From positions 124,001 through 188,000 of the forward strand of contig JAKZHN010000030.1 in assembly GCA_037179335.1 (NCBI GenBank): a stretch of 64,000 nucleotides of DNA, read 5' to 3'. Below the pieces are notes generated by a model. It did not search any database and was not told the origin of the DNA. It was given only the letters and a program-made list of their open reading frames with translations. This document shows, one piece after another, positions 19,453-31,466 of this stretch. The position numbers and the translations under genes were made by a program. This stretch comes from Cyclaneusma minus. Lineage: Eukaryota; Ascomycota; Leotiomycetes; Marthamycetales; Marthamycetaceae. Numbering within the stretch: position 1 is the first letter of the stretch; every line of letters starts with the position of its first letter.

Positions 19453-21349
19453 ATGACTCTTTTCTCAAAAGTCGAAGATCGGCCGACACCGCCATGTGTT
19501 TACAACTGGCGAGTCTATGTCTGTGCCGCCGTCGCTGCATCAGCTGCCATCATGATAGGGTACGACAGTTCCTTCATTGGTACGCTGTTGAGCCTTCCGT
19601 CCTTCCAGGAAACCTTCGGTCTTGATACGTTGTCCGATGATGCATTTGACCTCGTGTCTGAGAACATTGTGTCCTGCTTCCAAGCGGGTGCCTTCTTTGG
19701 CGCTCTGGCGGCGTACCCTACAGGTCATTTCCTGGGCAGGAAAGTCGGCTTGATGATCAACTCAGCGGTCTTTGTACTTGGTGCTGCGTTGATGCTTGGC
19801 GTGAATGCTCAGAGGGGTCTGGGTCTCCTTTATGCAGGACGCGCACTGGCAGGCTTCGGGACGGGTGGTTGCAGCAACTTGACACCCATTTATATCTCGG
19901 AACTGGCACCGCCAGCCATTCGAGGGAGACTGGTTGGTCTTTACGGTAAGTCCCCAAGGATCCATGGACTGAAGACCAGAAGCTAACAGAAACCAGAACT
20001 TGGTTGGCAAGTCGGTGGACTTGTAGGCTTTTGGATTTGCGTAAGTTTTTCCCACCCCGAGTGATCCGCATTTATCTGATATAAAAACTTGACCCCGATA
20101 GTATGGCGTCAGCACCACCATGGCCCCAGGTCACGCCCAATGGCTCACCCCTTTCGCAATCCAACTCATTCCCGGCGGCCTGCTCTTCATCGGATGTTTC
20201 TACATCCGTGAATCTCCTCGCTGGCTCATGTCCAAAGGGCGACGGTCTCTCGCCCTCAAGAACCTCTGCTGGATCCGCCAGTTGACTACAGAAGATTTCT
20301 ACATGATGGAAGAAGTCACCGCCATCGATGCTGCCCTCGAAAAACAGCGCTCTGAGGTCGGTCTCGGTTTCTGGCAGCCTTTCAGAGCGCTCTGGCACAA
20401 CAAGAAAGTCTTGTATCGTGTCTTTCTTGGTGGCTCGCTGTTTTTCTGGCAGAACTGCAACGGAATCAATGCCATCAACTATTACTCGCCCACCGTATTC
20501 GCTTCCATCGGGCTAACAGGCACCAACACATCTCTGTTTACCACCGGAATCTTCGGCGTCCTCAAGACAGTTTCCACAATGGTCTGGCTGGTATTCCTGA
20601 TTGACAAATGGGGACGTCGCAACCTATTGATATGGGGCGGTATAGGAGGCTCGCTGTGTCTCTGGTATGTCGGCGGCTATATCGCCGGAGCGGACCCAAC
20701 CGCCCATCCCACAAACGGAAACATAAGCTCGGCCGGTATCTCCGCGATGGCTTTCTTCTACCTGTGGACAATCTGCTACACACCCACCTGGAATGGTACC
20801 CCCTGGGTACTGAACTCCGAGATGTTTGACCAGAACACGCGAACTATGGCACAAGCCTTTGTAAGCGCCAACAACTGGCTCTGGAACTTTTTGATCTCGA
20901 GATTCACGCCGCAGATGTAAGTAGTTCAGCTTCCCGTATACCATGCCCTGACCGGTTTTCCCGTTCTGCATCTTCCATTCCAAATCCCAATTCCAGAAAC
21001 CACTCATTTTTATCGGCAACGAGTAATTCGACACCCCACTGATTCTGCCCACAGGTTCACAAGCATGGGCTCCGGCGGCTTTGGCGTTTACTTCTTCTTT
21101 GCCTCACTCACGCTCTGCGCCGTCGTCTACGTCTGGTTCCTCATCCCCGAGACCAAGTCCATCCCCCTCGAAGCCATGGATCGTCTATTCGACTCGGGCG
21201 TCAAGCGCAGATACGCACACAAGATAGTGATGCAAGAGATTATAAACGACGGTGAACAGTTCCGGACGAATGTGGGACATGTGGACTTGAACATTGACAA
21301 GAAGAAGGAGGCAGGCGAGTCGGAAGAGGAGCAGATTGAGGTTGTATAG
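19453..21349 (+). CDS. qutD: Quinate permease-like MFS transporter (QutD/Qa-Y family)
   Basis: Exons 19453-19945, 19997-20040, 20102-20916 and 21055-21349 give 548 aa. Twelve hydrophobic segments with SP motifs: GYDSSFIGT in TM1, FLGRKVG, IYISELAPPAIRGRLVGLYE, ESPRWLM, NCNGINAINYYSPTVF, DKWGRRN and PETKSIPLEAMDRLF. The VYNWRVY N-terminus, NGTPWVLNSEMFDQNTR loop and SRFTPQM before the last exon are hallmarks of the quinate permease branch rather than hexose carriers. No quinate catabolic enzymes (dehydroquinase, quinate dehydrogenase) or QutA/QutR regulators lie nearby, so substrate use is inferred by family only; related carriers move inositol, galacturonate or other polyols. Tandem with another SP transporter 1.2 kb upstream. 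Confidence 0.88.
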
Positions 21350-21945
21350 GAGGAGGAGGATATAGGCTGCATCATTGGCGGAAAGCAGGAGTTGGGAAAA
21401 GGACATGCATGAAGGACTTGAATACTTTTGGGATTGGCGAAAGGTTAGAGGGACCTGTTTCATTTTGCATTTGAATGACTAGGGAATCTTGAGTTCCATG
21501 GCAGAGACTGGTCAACACGATGTTTCGATGACTACCTACCTCTTCTGAACTTCCATTCGTGAAAATGAACTTGACAAAAATATTGCAAAACGAAACGATC
21601 GCTAGTATGCTGCTGTGTCCTGGCTTACCTAGGTATCGACGTCTGGAGGCAAAGGAGACTATCCGAATTAGAACAAAACGACTTGAAGAATTGACGGTAG
21701 TCTGATATGCTGTGTTCAGCCTCCCGGATTTCGCCCAAGGACTCGGAGCTCACGCGGTGCGTCCTTTCATGACCGAATAGCTTTCAAACCGACAACATGG
21801 TCTGCAGACTGCAATTGATTCTTCGATGAATTGATACGTCTCATATGATCTAAGTCGGCGCAAATTCCTTCCATTGCTTCATCCTCACTCTTCCTACACC
21901 AAGTAAGCCAATTCTTCGACCCTTCGCCGACCTCTCAAACTTCCC
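21350..21945. other. Convergent intergenic region
   Basis: 596 bases between the permease and the convergent aldo/keto reductase. AT-rich 3'-UTR-like sequence, no supported gene. Confidence 0.4.
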
Positions 21946-23302
21946 TTAGGAGTGTCCCGTAATATCCTTTGGCCGGTAGAGCTCTTCTAAATACTTCTCT
22001 TCCTCCTCCGTAAGCGTCTTGCCTCTCGAATCCAACGCCTCATCCATCCTCTTAACACTACTAAAGCCGATAATCGGGCTGCTGACCCGCTTGTTGATCC
22101 ACGCGAGAGCAACGTTGCTCATCGACCAGCCACGCTTCTCGGCAATCTCCTGTACACGCTTGATGATGCTGATGTCGGGCTCGCCAACACCGGTGGTGCC
22201 GGGCGACTCCTTCTCTGGTGCGGATCGGTCCGTTTTGCCGAAGTCCTCGTACGGTCGGGCGAGATGGCCACGGCACAAGGGAGCCCACTTTGGAACCAGA
22301 TATCAGCGGACATTCGACATATTGGGATCTCAGGAACCCATGCTCCGGGGAATCGCCACAGGTTTTCAGGTTGGATGGCAAAACTTACCGGAATCAAGCC
22401 TACTCCCGTTGCATTGCAGAACCTGTTCATTTCCCGTTCTTCTTCACGGTACAACAGATTGTAGTGGTTCTGCATGCTCACAAACTTCGTCCATGCATTT
22501 TTCTCAGCGCAGAATTGCATCTGAGCGAATTGGGTTGCCCTTATTTCAATGTAAGTTAGTATGTCTAACCACACGGGCAACAGTTATTACTAACCACATG
22601 CTGGAAGCTCCAATGTAGCGTACTTTGCCGGAACGAACAAGGTCGTGGAGGGCCTGCATGGTCTCCTCGATCGGCGTGGCTGCGTCGAAACGGTGAATTT
22701 GGAGGAGATCGATGTAGGGCGTGTCGAGACGGGCGAGAGAGGCTTCGACGGCATTGAAGATTGCTGCCCTTGAAAGCCCTGCCTTTTGTCAGTACGTCGC
22801 ATTGCAATTTATCATTTCGTATAGACTCTTATCATACCTCCTTGGTTCACGTAGTCCTTGCTCTTCTTCAGCTCAGTGGGATAGAACATGCTCCTCACTT
22901 CGGGATCTTCGCCCACAATGGCGTAAAGCTTCGTGAGAATCACCAGCTTGTTGCGAGGAAGATTGTATTCCTTGATTGCCTTGCCGATGATAGCCTCCGA
23001 AGCGCCATTGGAGTACACATTCGCAGTATCCCAGGTGTTGAGTCCACGGTCGTAAGCAGCTTTGAGAAGGGGCAGTGCCTGGTTTCCACGGGAATCAGCG
23101 ATTGTCACAAAGACGGGCAGAAAGAGGTCTTGCCCACCTCATCTTCCTCAATAACCCAGGGCAAAGCAGATTTGTCGCCGATGCTCATAGCACCCAGGAT
23201 TGGGACTGAGACGCGAAGTCCGCTTTTTCCAAGCTGCACATATTCGGCTTTGCTGTTCTCCAGACTCTCCTTGAGGGAGGCAGGGAGTTCTTGTGGCGCC
23301 AT
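21946..23302 (-). CDS. Aldo/keto reductase (360 aa)
   Basis: NADPH-dependent carbonyl reductase fold. Minus-strand exons 23138-23302, 22838-23078, 22595-22778, 22389-22539 and 21946-22287; introns of 55-101 bases, one with a perfect ACTAAC branch. The catalytic tetrad is complete: D72 and Y77 in NTWDTANVY, K105 in LVILTKLY and H164 in LLQIHRFD. RYIGASSM and the C-terminal cofactor region (SNVALAWINKR, PIIGFSS, RMDEAL) are as in fungal AKR (yeast Ypr127w/Csh1-like, voltage-gated K-channel beta-like) members. It sits between a transporter and a glycosidase, which suggests metabolism of an imported carbonyl or sugar, but generic detoxification is equally possible. Confidence 0.9.
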
Positions 23303-24057
23303 CTTGTTTGTGGTGTTTTGATTCGAAGATTGCTATGTCCAGGTACTGAAGCAGTTCAGCTCGTCGGATCTTAGATTGCGAGATCGGTGCAGTGGGGCAA
23401 ACGTTCTTTTTGTAACTTTATTAACCCCCAGGGCAGCCAGCACGTCACCGAGGCATGACCATCGCCAACGGATAATCCCCAGCTGACTGCAGAAGTCGTG
23501 CTTTGAGTTCTGAGCTGGGGTAGCTCCCTCGCTGATGCGGGGTATCTCGGACTTGGAAGACATCTACTACCGACCGGATGTTGACACCGAGGTCTTCAAT
23601 GGAACTCCGCGGACCGAATCACAGCAACAAACACCATCCAAGGCTTGGCCGACTACAACCACTTTGAATCTTCTTCAACTGCAACCGCGCGTCATCTCTA
23701 CTTTCTACTCTGGTTTACTCTGCTTTCCCGTTGCTGCAACGTTACTACGCAGCACGCTCCGCTTCCAACTCCAGGGCAGATCTTATAGACCATGTATTAT
23801 TATTGTTCGGATTTTTGACTGAATCCACTCGAGAGAATGCGTCACGGCTATTGATAGCGATAAAAGATAGGCCTTATCTCAGCCATGGGTTTGATCAGGG
23901 GAGGAGCATCGTGCAGGACTCATCCGATACGAATGATGGCGAAGTTCATATATCAGGTAGGGAGAGGTACACAGCCGCAATGAAAGCTTTTACACTTCCC
24001 AAGATTCCCAAGACTAGAGAGTATCAGTGTGAATTTTGCTGTGAGAGAATTGCCAGT
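23303..24057. promoter_or_regulatory. Bidirectional promoter region (aldo/keto reductase / GH20)
   Basis: 755 bases between divergent starts. Short frames (23,535-23,822; 23,731-24,147) overlap the GH20 start in other frames and are unsupported. Confidence 0.4.
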
Positions 24058-26792
24058 ATGCGACTCATATCTTGCTTTGCTTTAGTGATTGCTACAGCTT
24101 TAGGAGGTACCGCTCGAACAATCCCGCTTCTTCTCATACTCTATTGAATACAGCTAACAACAATTCAGTATCAGGTGACCTCCTCGGGGTTCCCACAGTT
24201 CCTTTCACACCAAAGAATGGCTCTTTTGACCTCGCTCGACTCTCAAGCATAATTGTCGATCCCGCATATCAAGACTCCGTGGACAGTGAAGGCCAGACCC
24301 TAATTCCTCCAACTCTTCTCGAGTTCGCTAGAACTTTTAGTTCTGATCTTGCTTCTTCTGTCAATATCAACGTCTTAGTCAAGACCGGAACGTCAGGATC
24401 CTCTAACTCGATATTTTTAACCTTGGGGAATAGCAGTGATTACTTGGATGCTGCAGGACGTCCGACTCTCGAGGGCTACAGTCTTGATGTATCTGGAGCT
24501 GGAGTTGTCATCAAGGGGGCGGGGCCTTTAGGTGCTTGGTGGGGAACAAGGACCGTTTTGCAGCAAGCTATACTCAACAATGGCACCATTAGCTACGGTA
24601 CCGGCGTTGATGCTCCTGGCTGGGGAATACGAGGAGTCATGGTAATATTTTATCCCTGAGATTTTCAAGCAAAAGTGTTGACCATGTCAAGTTGGACCTA
24701 GGACGCAAATACTACCCCCCTTCCTTCGCCATAGAGATGTGTGCCTTCCTCTCTATGTTTAAACAGAATACGCTTCATCTTCATCTCAGTGACAATCTGT
24801 ATAACAACGTGGACATTTATTCCTATGAGCGGTATGTAATACTCTAGCTTTCAACGTTGTTTGCTATCCGGACCGCGTCCTTATTTTCATGTCAAGCCCA
24901 TAATCTGTCTGAGACACAGCTGCTAATTTATTCAAAGATCCATGGAGCTCTACGCCGCATTCCGCCTCTTATCCAACAATTCCGCAGTAGCCGGCCTCTC
25001 TACCAGGACCAATGAATCATATACTTACGCCACTTTCCAAGATATGCAGTCCTCCTGTGCCTCCCGCGGCGTGACCATCATCCCCGAGCTCGAAGCGCCC
25101 GGCCACGCACTCGTAATAACCCAATGGAAGCCCGACCTCGCACTCTCCACCGACCTCTCGCTCCTCAACATCAGTCACCCTGCGACCATTCCCACCATGC
25201 AAACCATTTGGTCAACATTCCTACCATGGTTCCAGAGCAAAACAGTGCATATTGGTGCCGATGAATATGATTCCGATTATGCGAGTGAGTACATTCGATT
25301 TGTGGATGTGATGGAAAGCTATGTACGGGAACAGAGTAACGGGTCGCAGAGTGTAAGAATATGGGGTACTTTTGCACCGGCGAATATGTCCAAGGCCATT
25401 GAGGTGCAGCATTGGGAGTTTTTTGAGCAGAATCCTTACTTTGCTTACATCAAGAATAACTATTCTGTTTTGGTAAGTCGGCCAGAGCCAGGTCCTTTCC
25501 TGTGACCAGCTTGTGTGATTCTCAGTCTCCCTACTCGATATCAAATTGAGCTCCGACCCCTGAGATGACACCCGAGATGACCCCTGAGAGGATCCCTGCC
25601 TCCCAATATTCTAATTCAACCCATCGACTTCATGCAATCTCTGCTAATCCAACACAACCCCACAGAATTCCGACGACGCATTCTACGTCGTAAACAAGTA
25701 TTCCGGCTCCTACCCTCCATCCCTAAACCTCACCCGCGTCTTCACCGGCTCTCCAGACCACTCTCCCTACGCCCCAAACATATTCGACACCACCAACACC
25801 ACCAACAACCCCTCACGCTCCAACCCCTACATCCTAGGCCAACTTGCCGCCCTTTGGAACGACTACGGCCCCAACGCTTCCAGCGTCAGCGAAACCTACT
25901 TCGCCCTCCGCGACGGTCTGCCCGCCCTAGGTGACAAGCAATGGGGCGGCAACCTTTCCCTCTCTTCCTACCTATCCATCATCGACCCACTCGTCGCCCA
26001 CACACCAGGACAGAATCTCGACAGAACCATCGCCTCCAAGACCAACACCATCTTTGTCTACGATTTTCGGAGTACGGTGAATCATTCGGTCATTCAAGAT
26101 ATGAGCGGCAATGGCTATCATGGACTTAACAAAGGCTGTTTGATCAGCAACGGCACACTGAAACTTGACGGCGCCTGCGAGGTGGCCATAGGACTGGGAA
26201 GCAAGGGACGGAATTACACTTTGGCGTTTAGTGTGAAGCCGATGAAGGAGACGCCGGGTGTGTTGTTCGAGGGGCCAGAATCGTCGCTCTTGGCAGGGAA
26301 CGGGAGTATCTCCAATGTCACGCTTGTCACGGGTGGGGAAGCGTACAGCTTGAACTATTCGCTACCAATTGGAGAATGGTACGTTATATTTCCCGCATGT
26401 CTTGATAAACACTGGATGCCTCGCCTTTATTCCAACGGATCCTCGAAATAGAGGAAGGAACGCTACTCCGGAAGAAAGACAATTCAGGCTTCAGATCACT
26501 TCCAGTGAGAGCATTTTGCTAATCCTGTAATCTGAAATTTAGGACGCAGGCAAAGCTGATAGGACGGGGAAATCAGACTTTTCTCGAGGTTGGATCTTCT
26601 GAGGTCGATGGTGAGGCTAATAAGACCAGAGGGGGGACGGGGGTGATGGAATTTATCACCAAGATTGGGATCAATGGAGAGAGTTTTGCGTGGGCGCCCA
26701 TGGCGATCTTGGCACCGCTTGACAGTATTGGGGGACACGGATTTGTGGGTGAGATGCGAGATGTGATGTTGCTAGATGAAGCCCCTTGGTAG
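24058..26792 (+). CDS. Secreted GH20 beta-N-acetylhexosaminidase-like protein (719 aa)
   Basis: GH20 enzymes release terminal GlcNAc/GalNAc from chitin oligomers or glycoproteins by substrate-assisted catalysis. Exons 24058-24106, 24169-24641, 24692-24831, 24938-25472, 25666-26378 and 26543-26792. A signal peptide covers residues 1-21. A GH20b-like N-domain is followed by the catalytic barrel: GVMLDLGRKYY, LHLHLSDN, IPELEAPGHA and the acid/base pair in H325-I-G-A-D329-E330. A C-terminal all-beta, laminin-G/concanavalin-like domain (about 590-719) binds carbohydrate in similar proteins. Many N-glycosylation sequons fit a secreted enzyme. The catalytic motif is DEY instead of the commonest DEV/DEL, seen in the fungal single-domain-plus-lectin branch. 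Divergent from the aldo/keto reductase. Confidence 0.88.
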
Positions 26793-27131
26793 GCGCTTTT
26801 CGTGGCGACCAACGACTGCGGGTCACTTGAAGAGTTATGAGATCGCTGTTTTTACTTTGACGGTGCTGAACATATGGTAATATCAAATGATCAAAGGAAG
26901 CTCAATTCAATTAATCACTTAAACGAGTTTCGGAGTTAACAAGCGTAGGCAACAGGGTATCAACATTTATTCTTCAAGCGCCAGCCATATCCTATCCGTA
27001 CACAGTGGTCCATGACACACTATCCATCAACATATACACCCATATCCCGCCGTTTCATCATCAACTAGTCTCGACGTGCTATCTATCATTCACTATCAAC
27101 GATCCACCACCACACCATCTGTTCACTCAAA
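26793..27131. other. Convergent 3' intergenic region
   Basis: 339 bases between converging genes; AT-rich, no supported gene. Confidence 0.4.
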
Positions 27132-29676
27132 CTACCAATTGGTAGGCATATCTGGCATGTCCTTGGCTAGCGACTCGCCGCCCGGTCTGTGGGCTGCCCA
27201 TATGCGTGTAATACAGTATGCGGGTGAACGGGCCTCAAGCAACTTCATCCAGGCGGCGAGATGATCCGCGGCGTTGTTGTTAGAGGGCGCCGTGGTGGTA
27301 GAGGGTGTGGGAGCCTTTGAAGGGACGTGGTTCTGTTCCTTGCCATGCGAAACGGCATTCAATGCGGGCCTAGGAACAGATTGCACAGGACCGCTGGGCA
27401 CAGCCTTGGCAACCGAGGCATTGACCTTGGGCGGATTGACCTTCTTCGCAGTGTAGGGTGACGAAGCCTTCTTCATGGCCAGGGACGAGGGGATCTTCTT
27501 CTCGTTTGCGGACTGGAACCGCTTGGCACGGAGCTCGGGCGGAGCGCATGGGTTGCCATATGCATTGCCATCGAACACGGGTCTGATAATAGACACCGCG
27601 CGACTGCGAGATACATGCTTGCTTGAAGATGTAGGAGCTTCCTTCGTGCCTATGGCGGATGGGCACGGCTTCTCGATGGCGGGAAAGGCCGAGGCCTTGG
27701 TCTCAGAGGAGTCCGACACCTTGACGTCGGATGGGGTTGGGATACCGGCAAGGAATGGGACCCAGGTCTCAATGGTCTCCGAGGATTCCGATACCTTGAC
27801 AACGGGTGAAGGTGGGGTCTTCTTGGACGTAGACAAGGTAGAGCGGTTAGTGGTAGAGGCCGCCGTCGAAGTCTTGGGTGACATTTGGTACCGCTTTTCG
27901 CGGAGATCTGGTGGAGCACATGGGTCTCCATAGGCGAACTTATTGAACTCCGGTCTGACGACCTCGGAAGCGCAAGCTGGAGATTTGGCCTTGGTCTCGG
28001 AGGGGGCCATCTCAGAGACGGGCTTGGTCTCGGAGGGAGCCATCTCAGAAACGGGCTTGATCTCGGATGGAGCCATCTCAGAGACGGGCTTGGTCTCGGA
28101 GGGAGCCATCTCAGAAACGGGCTTAATCTGAGGGACGGGCTTAATCTCAGGGACGGGCTTGACCTCAGGGACAAGCTTGATCTGAGGGACGGGCTTGGTC
28201 TCGCTCGATGCTGTCTTCGACTTTGGAGGGGGCTCTTTATAGTCTGTTATGATCTCAACAGAGCAATCCGACGACCCATCACCGTCGTCATAAACGTCAC
28301 GGCCAGCGTCCAAGTTGCGACGGGACTGATAAGGGCGCAACTTAATGGCCTCGTCTTCGCGATCAAACTTCGCTAACTCCTCGGGAGTCATGCGGGGCGG
28401 ATCCACGCAGATGTGGTACATGTCAGATCCAAGATCGATGTGTCCGGGTGGGATTGGAAGCAGCTGGCCCGGCTTAAGATCGGGCCAGGGCCACTCGGGG
28501 TCGATCTGCTCGGGCTCGTTTGGAAGCAGCTTATCCGGCTCGGGCTGCACAGGCCAGCCAGTCGTCATGCCGAGACCGCCGGGCACAAAGACCTTGGCGG
28601 CTGCATTCAACGATGAACTGCGCGAGCCTGAAGAACCACCGGGGCTGGTATGCCTTGCCGGCTTCGGAGAGACGTCGGCAGACTGGCTCATACCACCTTC
28701 GCTAGCAATCTCAGAGACTGCATCGTTGGAGGTGCGCGACTCGGCACCACCCACGATGCCACGGGTTCCGTCCTTGGTGACCTTGGTGTCAGAATCGACC
28801 GAGGCAGGTCCGGAGACATTGAAGTCAAGCTGACTAGAGGAGGAGCTGGTGAAACTAAACTCGTAGGCAGTAGCATCATCCAAACGGCCCGTAAACATCA
28901 CCGGGGAATCCATATCGCGCTCCAGACCACGTCCCAACTCACCAACGGCGAGGTTGGTCTCGCAGTCATGGCCAGTGTGACCAGACCCGAGGGTAAGGCA
29001 AACCTCGCCGTTGGTTTTGACGTGTTGGGTGAGCTCACCGGCAGTGGCGGTGGACTGGTGAACGCTGAGCTCGTGTCCAAGGAGGTTGCCAGACTCGTGG
29101 TCAATAACAGGAGGAGCAATGTCGATGTCAGAAGTGGTCGAAGCGGGATCGCACTTGACAGTAGAAGTAGGAGGGTCGGCATCAATGGAAGTCCAAGGGC
29201 CATCAGACTGCTCAGTGGCGGCAGTCTGAAAAGCACCATCGGCAGTCAAGGCGCCATCGGACTGATTGGTAGCAGAAGTAAGATGAGCATCCAAGCCAGT
29301 GGGAGCAAGACCAGACTGCACAATAGCAGCAGAAAGGTGGGTGCCAGCGACAGCAGGAGGGCCATCGGACTGATTAGCAGCAGCGGAAGTAAGATGAGCA
29401 TCGATGGTCTCGGTCGAGACGTAGACCTCGCCGCTGTACTCGGCCGTGAGATTCTCGAGGGCAGTCTTCACCGAACCGAGCTGGTCGACGAAAATCTGCT
29501 TGCCCTTGGAGGAGGGAACGTGAAGCATAGTCTGGGAGAAGTTGGTCAGCAGTTGTGGCTGGGGGTGTGGGCTGAGGGCCGCTTACAAAGTCGGTTAACA
29601 GGTTGACCATGCCGCTGATGATGCCCATCGTAGACTTGGCTGTAACAGCAGGAGAGATGAACTTTGCGTAAGACAT
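27132..29676 (-). CDS. Long low-complexity repeat protein of unknown function (829 aa)
   Basis: Minus-strand exons 29587-29676 and 27132-29531; the 55-base intron (GTAAGC...CTGACC...CAG) joins MSYAKFISPAVTAKSTMG...LLTDF to TMLHVPSSKGKQ. I do not recognise the family. The N-terminal ~60 residues are ordinary and may be the conserved part. Then come Ser/Thr/Ala/Asp-rich segments with a recurring DAHLTSA-NQSDG motif, a block of short repeats KPV-PEIKPVPQI and KPVSEMAPSE at about 478-546, and two copies of a clearly related motif RPxFxxxAYGxPCAPPxLRxKRxQ at about 556-581 and 678-704. No signal peptide or membrane span. Probably intrinsically disordered; could be a scaffold or septal/stress protein, which is speculation. 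Confidence 0.75.
27985..28190 (-). repeat. Coding tandem repeats KPVSEMAPSE / KPVPEI
   Basis: In-frame repeats of 30-bp and 15-18-bp units, nearly identical at the DNA level (repeated GAGACGGGCTTGGTCTCGGA on the plus strand). They may vary in number between strains. Confidence 0.8.
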
Positions 29677-31466
29677 TGCGGCGGTAGTGCAGCTGTAGGT
29701 CTGTTTACAGAAAGTGCGATTGTTGTTAGGTTGGGGAGGTGCGTCGCGGAAGGTGCGACGTGACAACAAAGTTGATGGAAGGACTTGGCAGGTCAACAGA
29801 GTTGAGAAAAGGGTTTACAAAGTTGGTGACTGTTGAATCGTTGAAACGAAGCAGAAGCTTTGATCAAGGTGTAGCAGTGGAACTTTGCGTGTAGATGGAA
29901 GGAGGAGAAGGTTGAGGTGCGCAAGATGTACTTTTAAGCTGCTGCGCCTTGAGGCGAGCACACTAGCGGGGATTCAAGCGGAGCGAACGTTTGCTGAGCT
30001 CGCTGCGCCAATAGGATGGCGGCGGCGAGGTCGAAAACGTTTTTCCATGGTGCTCGGTTCTTCCGCGATGCTCGGCCTTGCGCCAAATGAGGCAGCTCTT
30101 GGGTCGGACCATCGATGACAGAGGTCGTGGCGTCTGTGAATGAGGAGGGGGGGCAGGACTCACGATGCTCTGGGGGCACAATCCCAGGCTTGAAACATCG
30201 TATTCCCCTTACCAGATAGTTGCGCATTACGAGTACATGTACATGTAGCTTTGAACTGCTCTCCTGAGCATGAGTAGGCCCCATCGAGTAGGATAGACGC
30301 TGAGCTCCATGAAGCCAGAATGGTTCGGGCAGTTGTTCGCCGTCTGACTTCCAGCCGCTTGAGGAGTCTGTAGGCAGAGTCCTCTATGGTACAGGCACCT
30401 CTATGCCACCGTAGACTACTTGCTTATGAGCTCCTCATGATGGGCTTGAGCACTATCAGGACCGTAAAGTCATCCGAGCCACGACTCATTCGGTGGGAGA
30501 GCCTCAACGAGCTGGCAGCAGGCCAACGCTGGCAAATCGAGCCATATGGACCTCACTACGACTCAGGAAGGGCCCGACGGCCCGTAGTTCAGACACATGA
30601 GCTCCAGCGACCTCGCAGCGACCAAAGCCGACACTCGCGAATCGGACAAGATGGATTCTCGCTGGACATTCAGCCCCGGAGGTCGAAGGACAGAACATGC
30701 GCCTTGGGGAGATCACGAATCCACAGTCTCACGAACAGTATACCCAATGAGGACCTTGACTGAGCGCTCCCTGGACCGCCGGGGCTGGACAACGTCTTGA
30801 GGGCAGATCTCCTTAGGACCACGGAACTACGCGACTAGGAGAGCTCAACGAGCAGAACTGAGCTGAGTAACCAGAGACTACATGGTCAAGAGACGCTCAT
30901 CAAGTACAGGGAAACAGCAAAGAGTTCAAATAAACAAGGACTATGATTGGCCAGCCTATTGGGTCGACGGATGCTACAGGAGCTCACTGAGCAGAAGCAG
31001 CCCTCGCGGCGTCCTCAGAAATACACAAGCAGAGCGCGCCGAGTGCGTATACTCGATTCAAGTTGACCCAATCCATGAGAAGTTCTGGCCGTCAGCTCAC
31101 GCACGTCACAGGCAGCTCATTGGACAGAGCAAGTCTCATTGAGACCACGGAACGATACGCATTCGAGACCAAGAGTACAAAGCGACCTCGCCGAAATCAA
31201 AACAATGTAGAATATAGGGGGCTCTGTGCCTTAAATAAGTTGCAATGGTGCTCAGGAGGCTCATGGAGCAGAGTATGTCTCACTGAGACCACAGAAGCAC
31301 ACAGTTATGTCGAGGCTCCGTCTCAACTATCTGACAAAGAGCACTTATACGGCCCACTAGGCCAGCTCGAGTCATGGTGAAAGCAGCACCCAAGAATTAA
31401 AATGGGGTATCAAAGATTCGACGGGTTCCTAGGTTACCTGAACGCCTTACATAGATGGGGTCGTGT
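29677..31466. other. Long intergenic region with degenerate repeats
   Basis: 1.79 kb between the 829-aa gene (start at 29,676) and BUD23 (end at 31,467). No gene is supported: frames are short and carry no splice pattern. From about 30.84 to 31.38 kb, a motif GCTCA-(A/C/T)-(C/T)GAGCAGA recurs about every 135-145 bases. Confidence 0.45.
30841..31380. repeat. Degenerate ~140-bp tandem repeat
   Basis: GCTCAACGAGCAGAAC (30,842), CTCACTGAGCAGAAGC (30,979), GCTCATTGGACAGAGC (31,113) and GCTCATGGAGCAGAGT (31,259) begin successive segments 134-146 bases long. The last two share a further stretch reading TCTCA(T/C)TGAGACCAC. Copies are highly diverged, so the call is tentative. Confidence 0.4.

Noticed and set aside
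28650..29606. 318-codon plus-strand open frame
   Set aside because: Antisense to the 829-aa gene; the frame is a by-product of its Ser/Ala/Asp-rich codon use and crosses that gene's intron.
30386..31380. Several 67-125-codon frames
   Set aside because: Low complexity, no splice support; the region looks like a decayed repeat.
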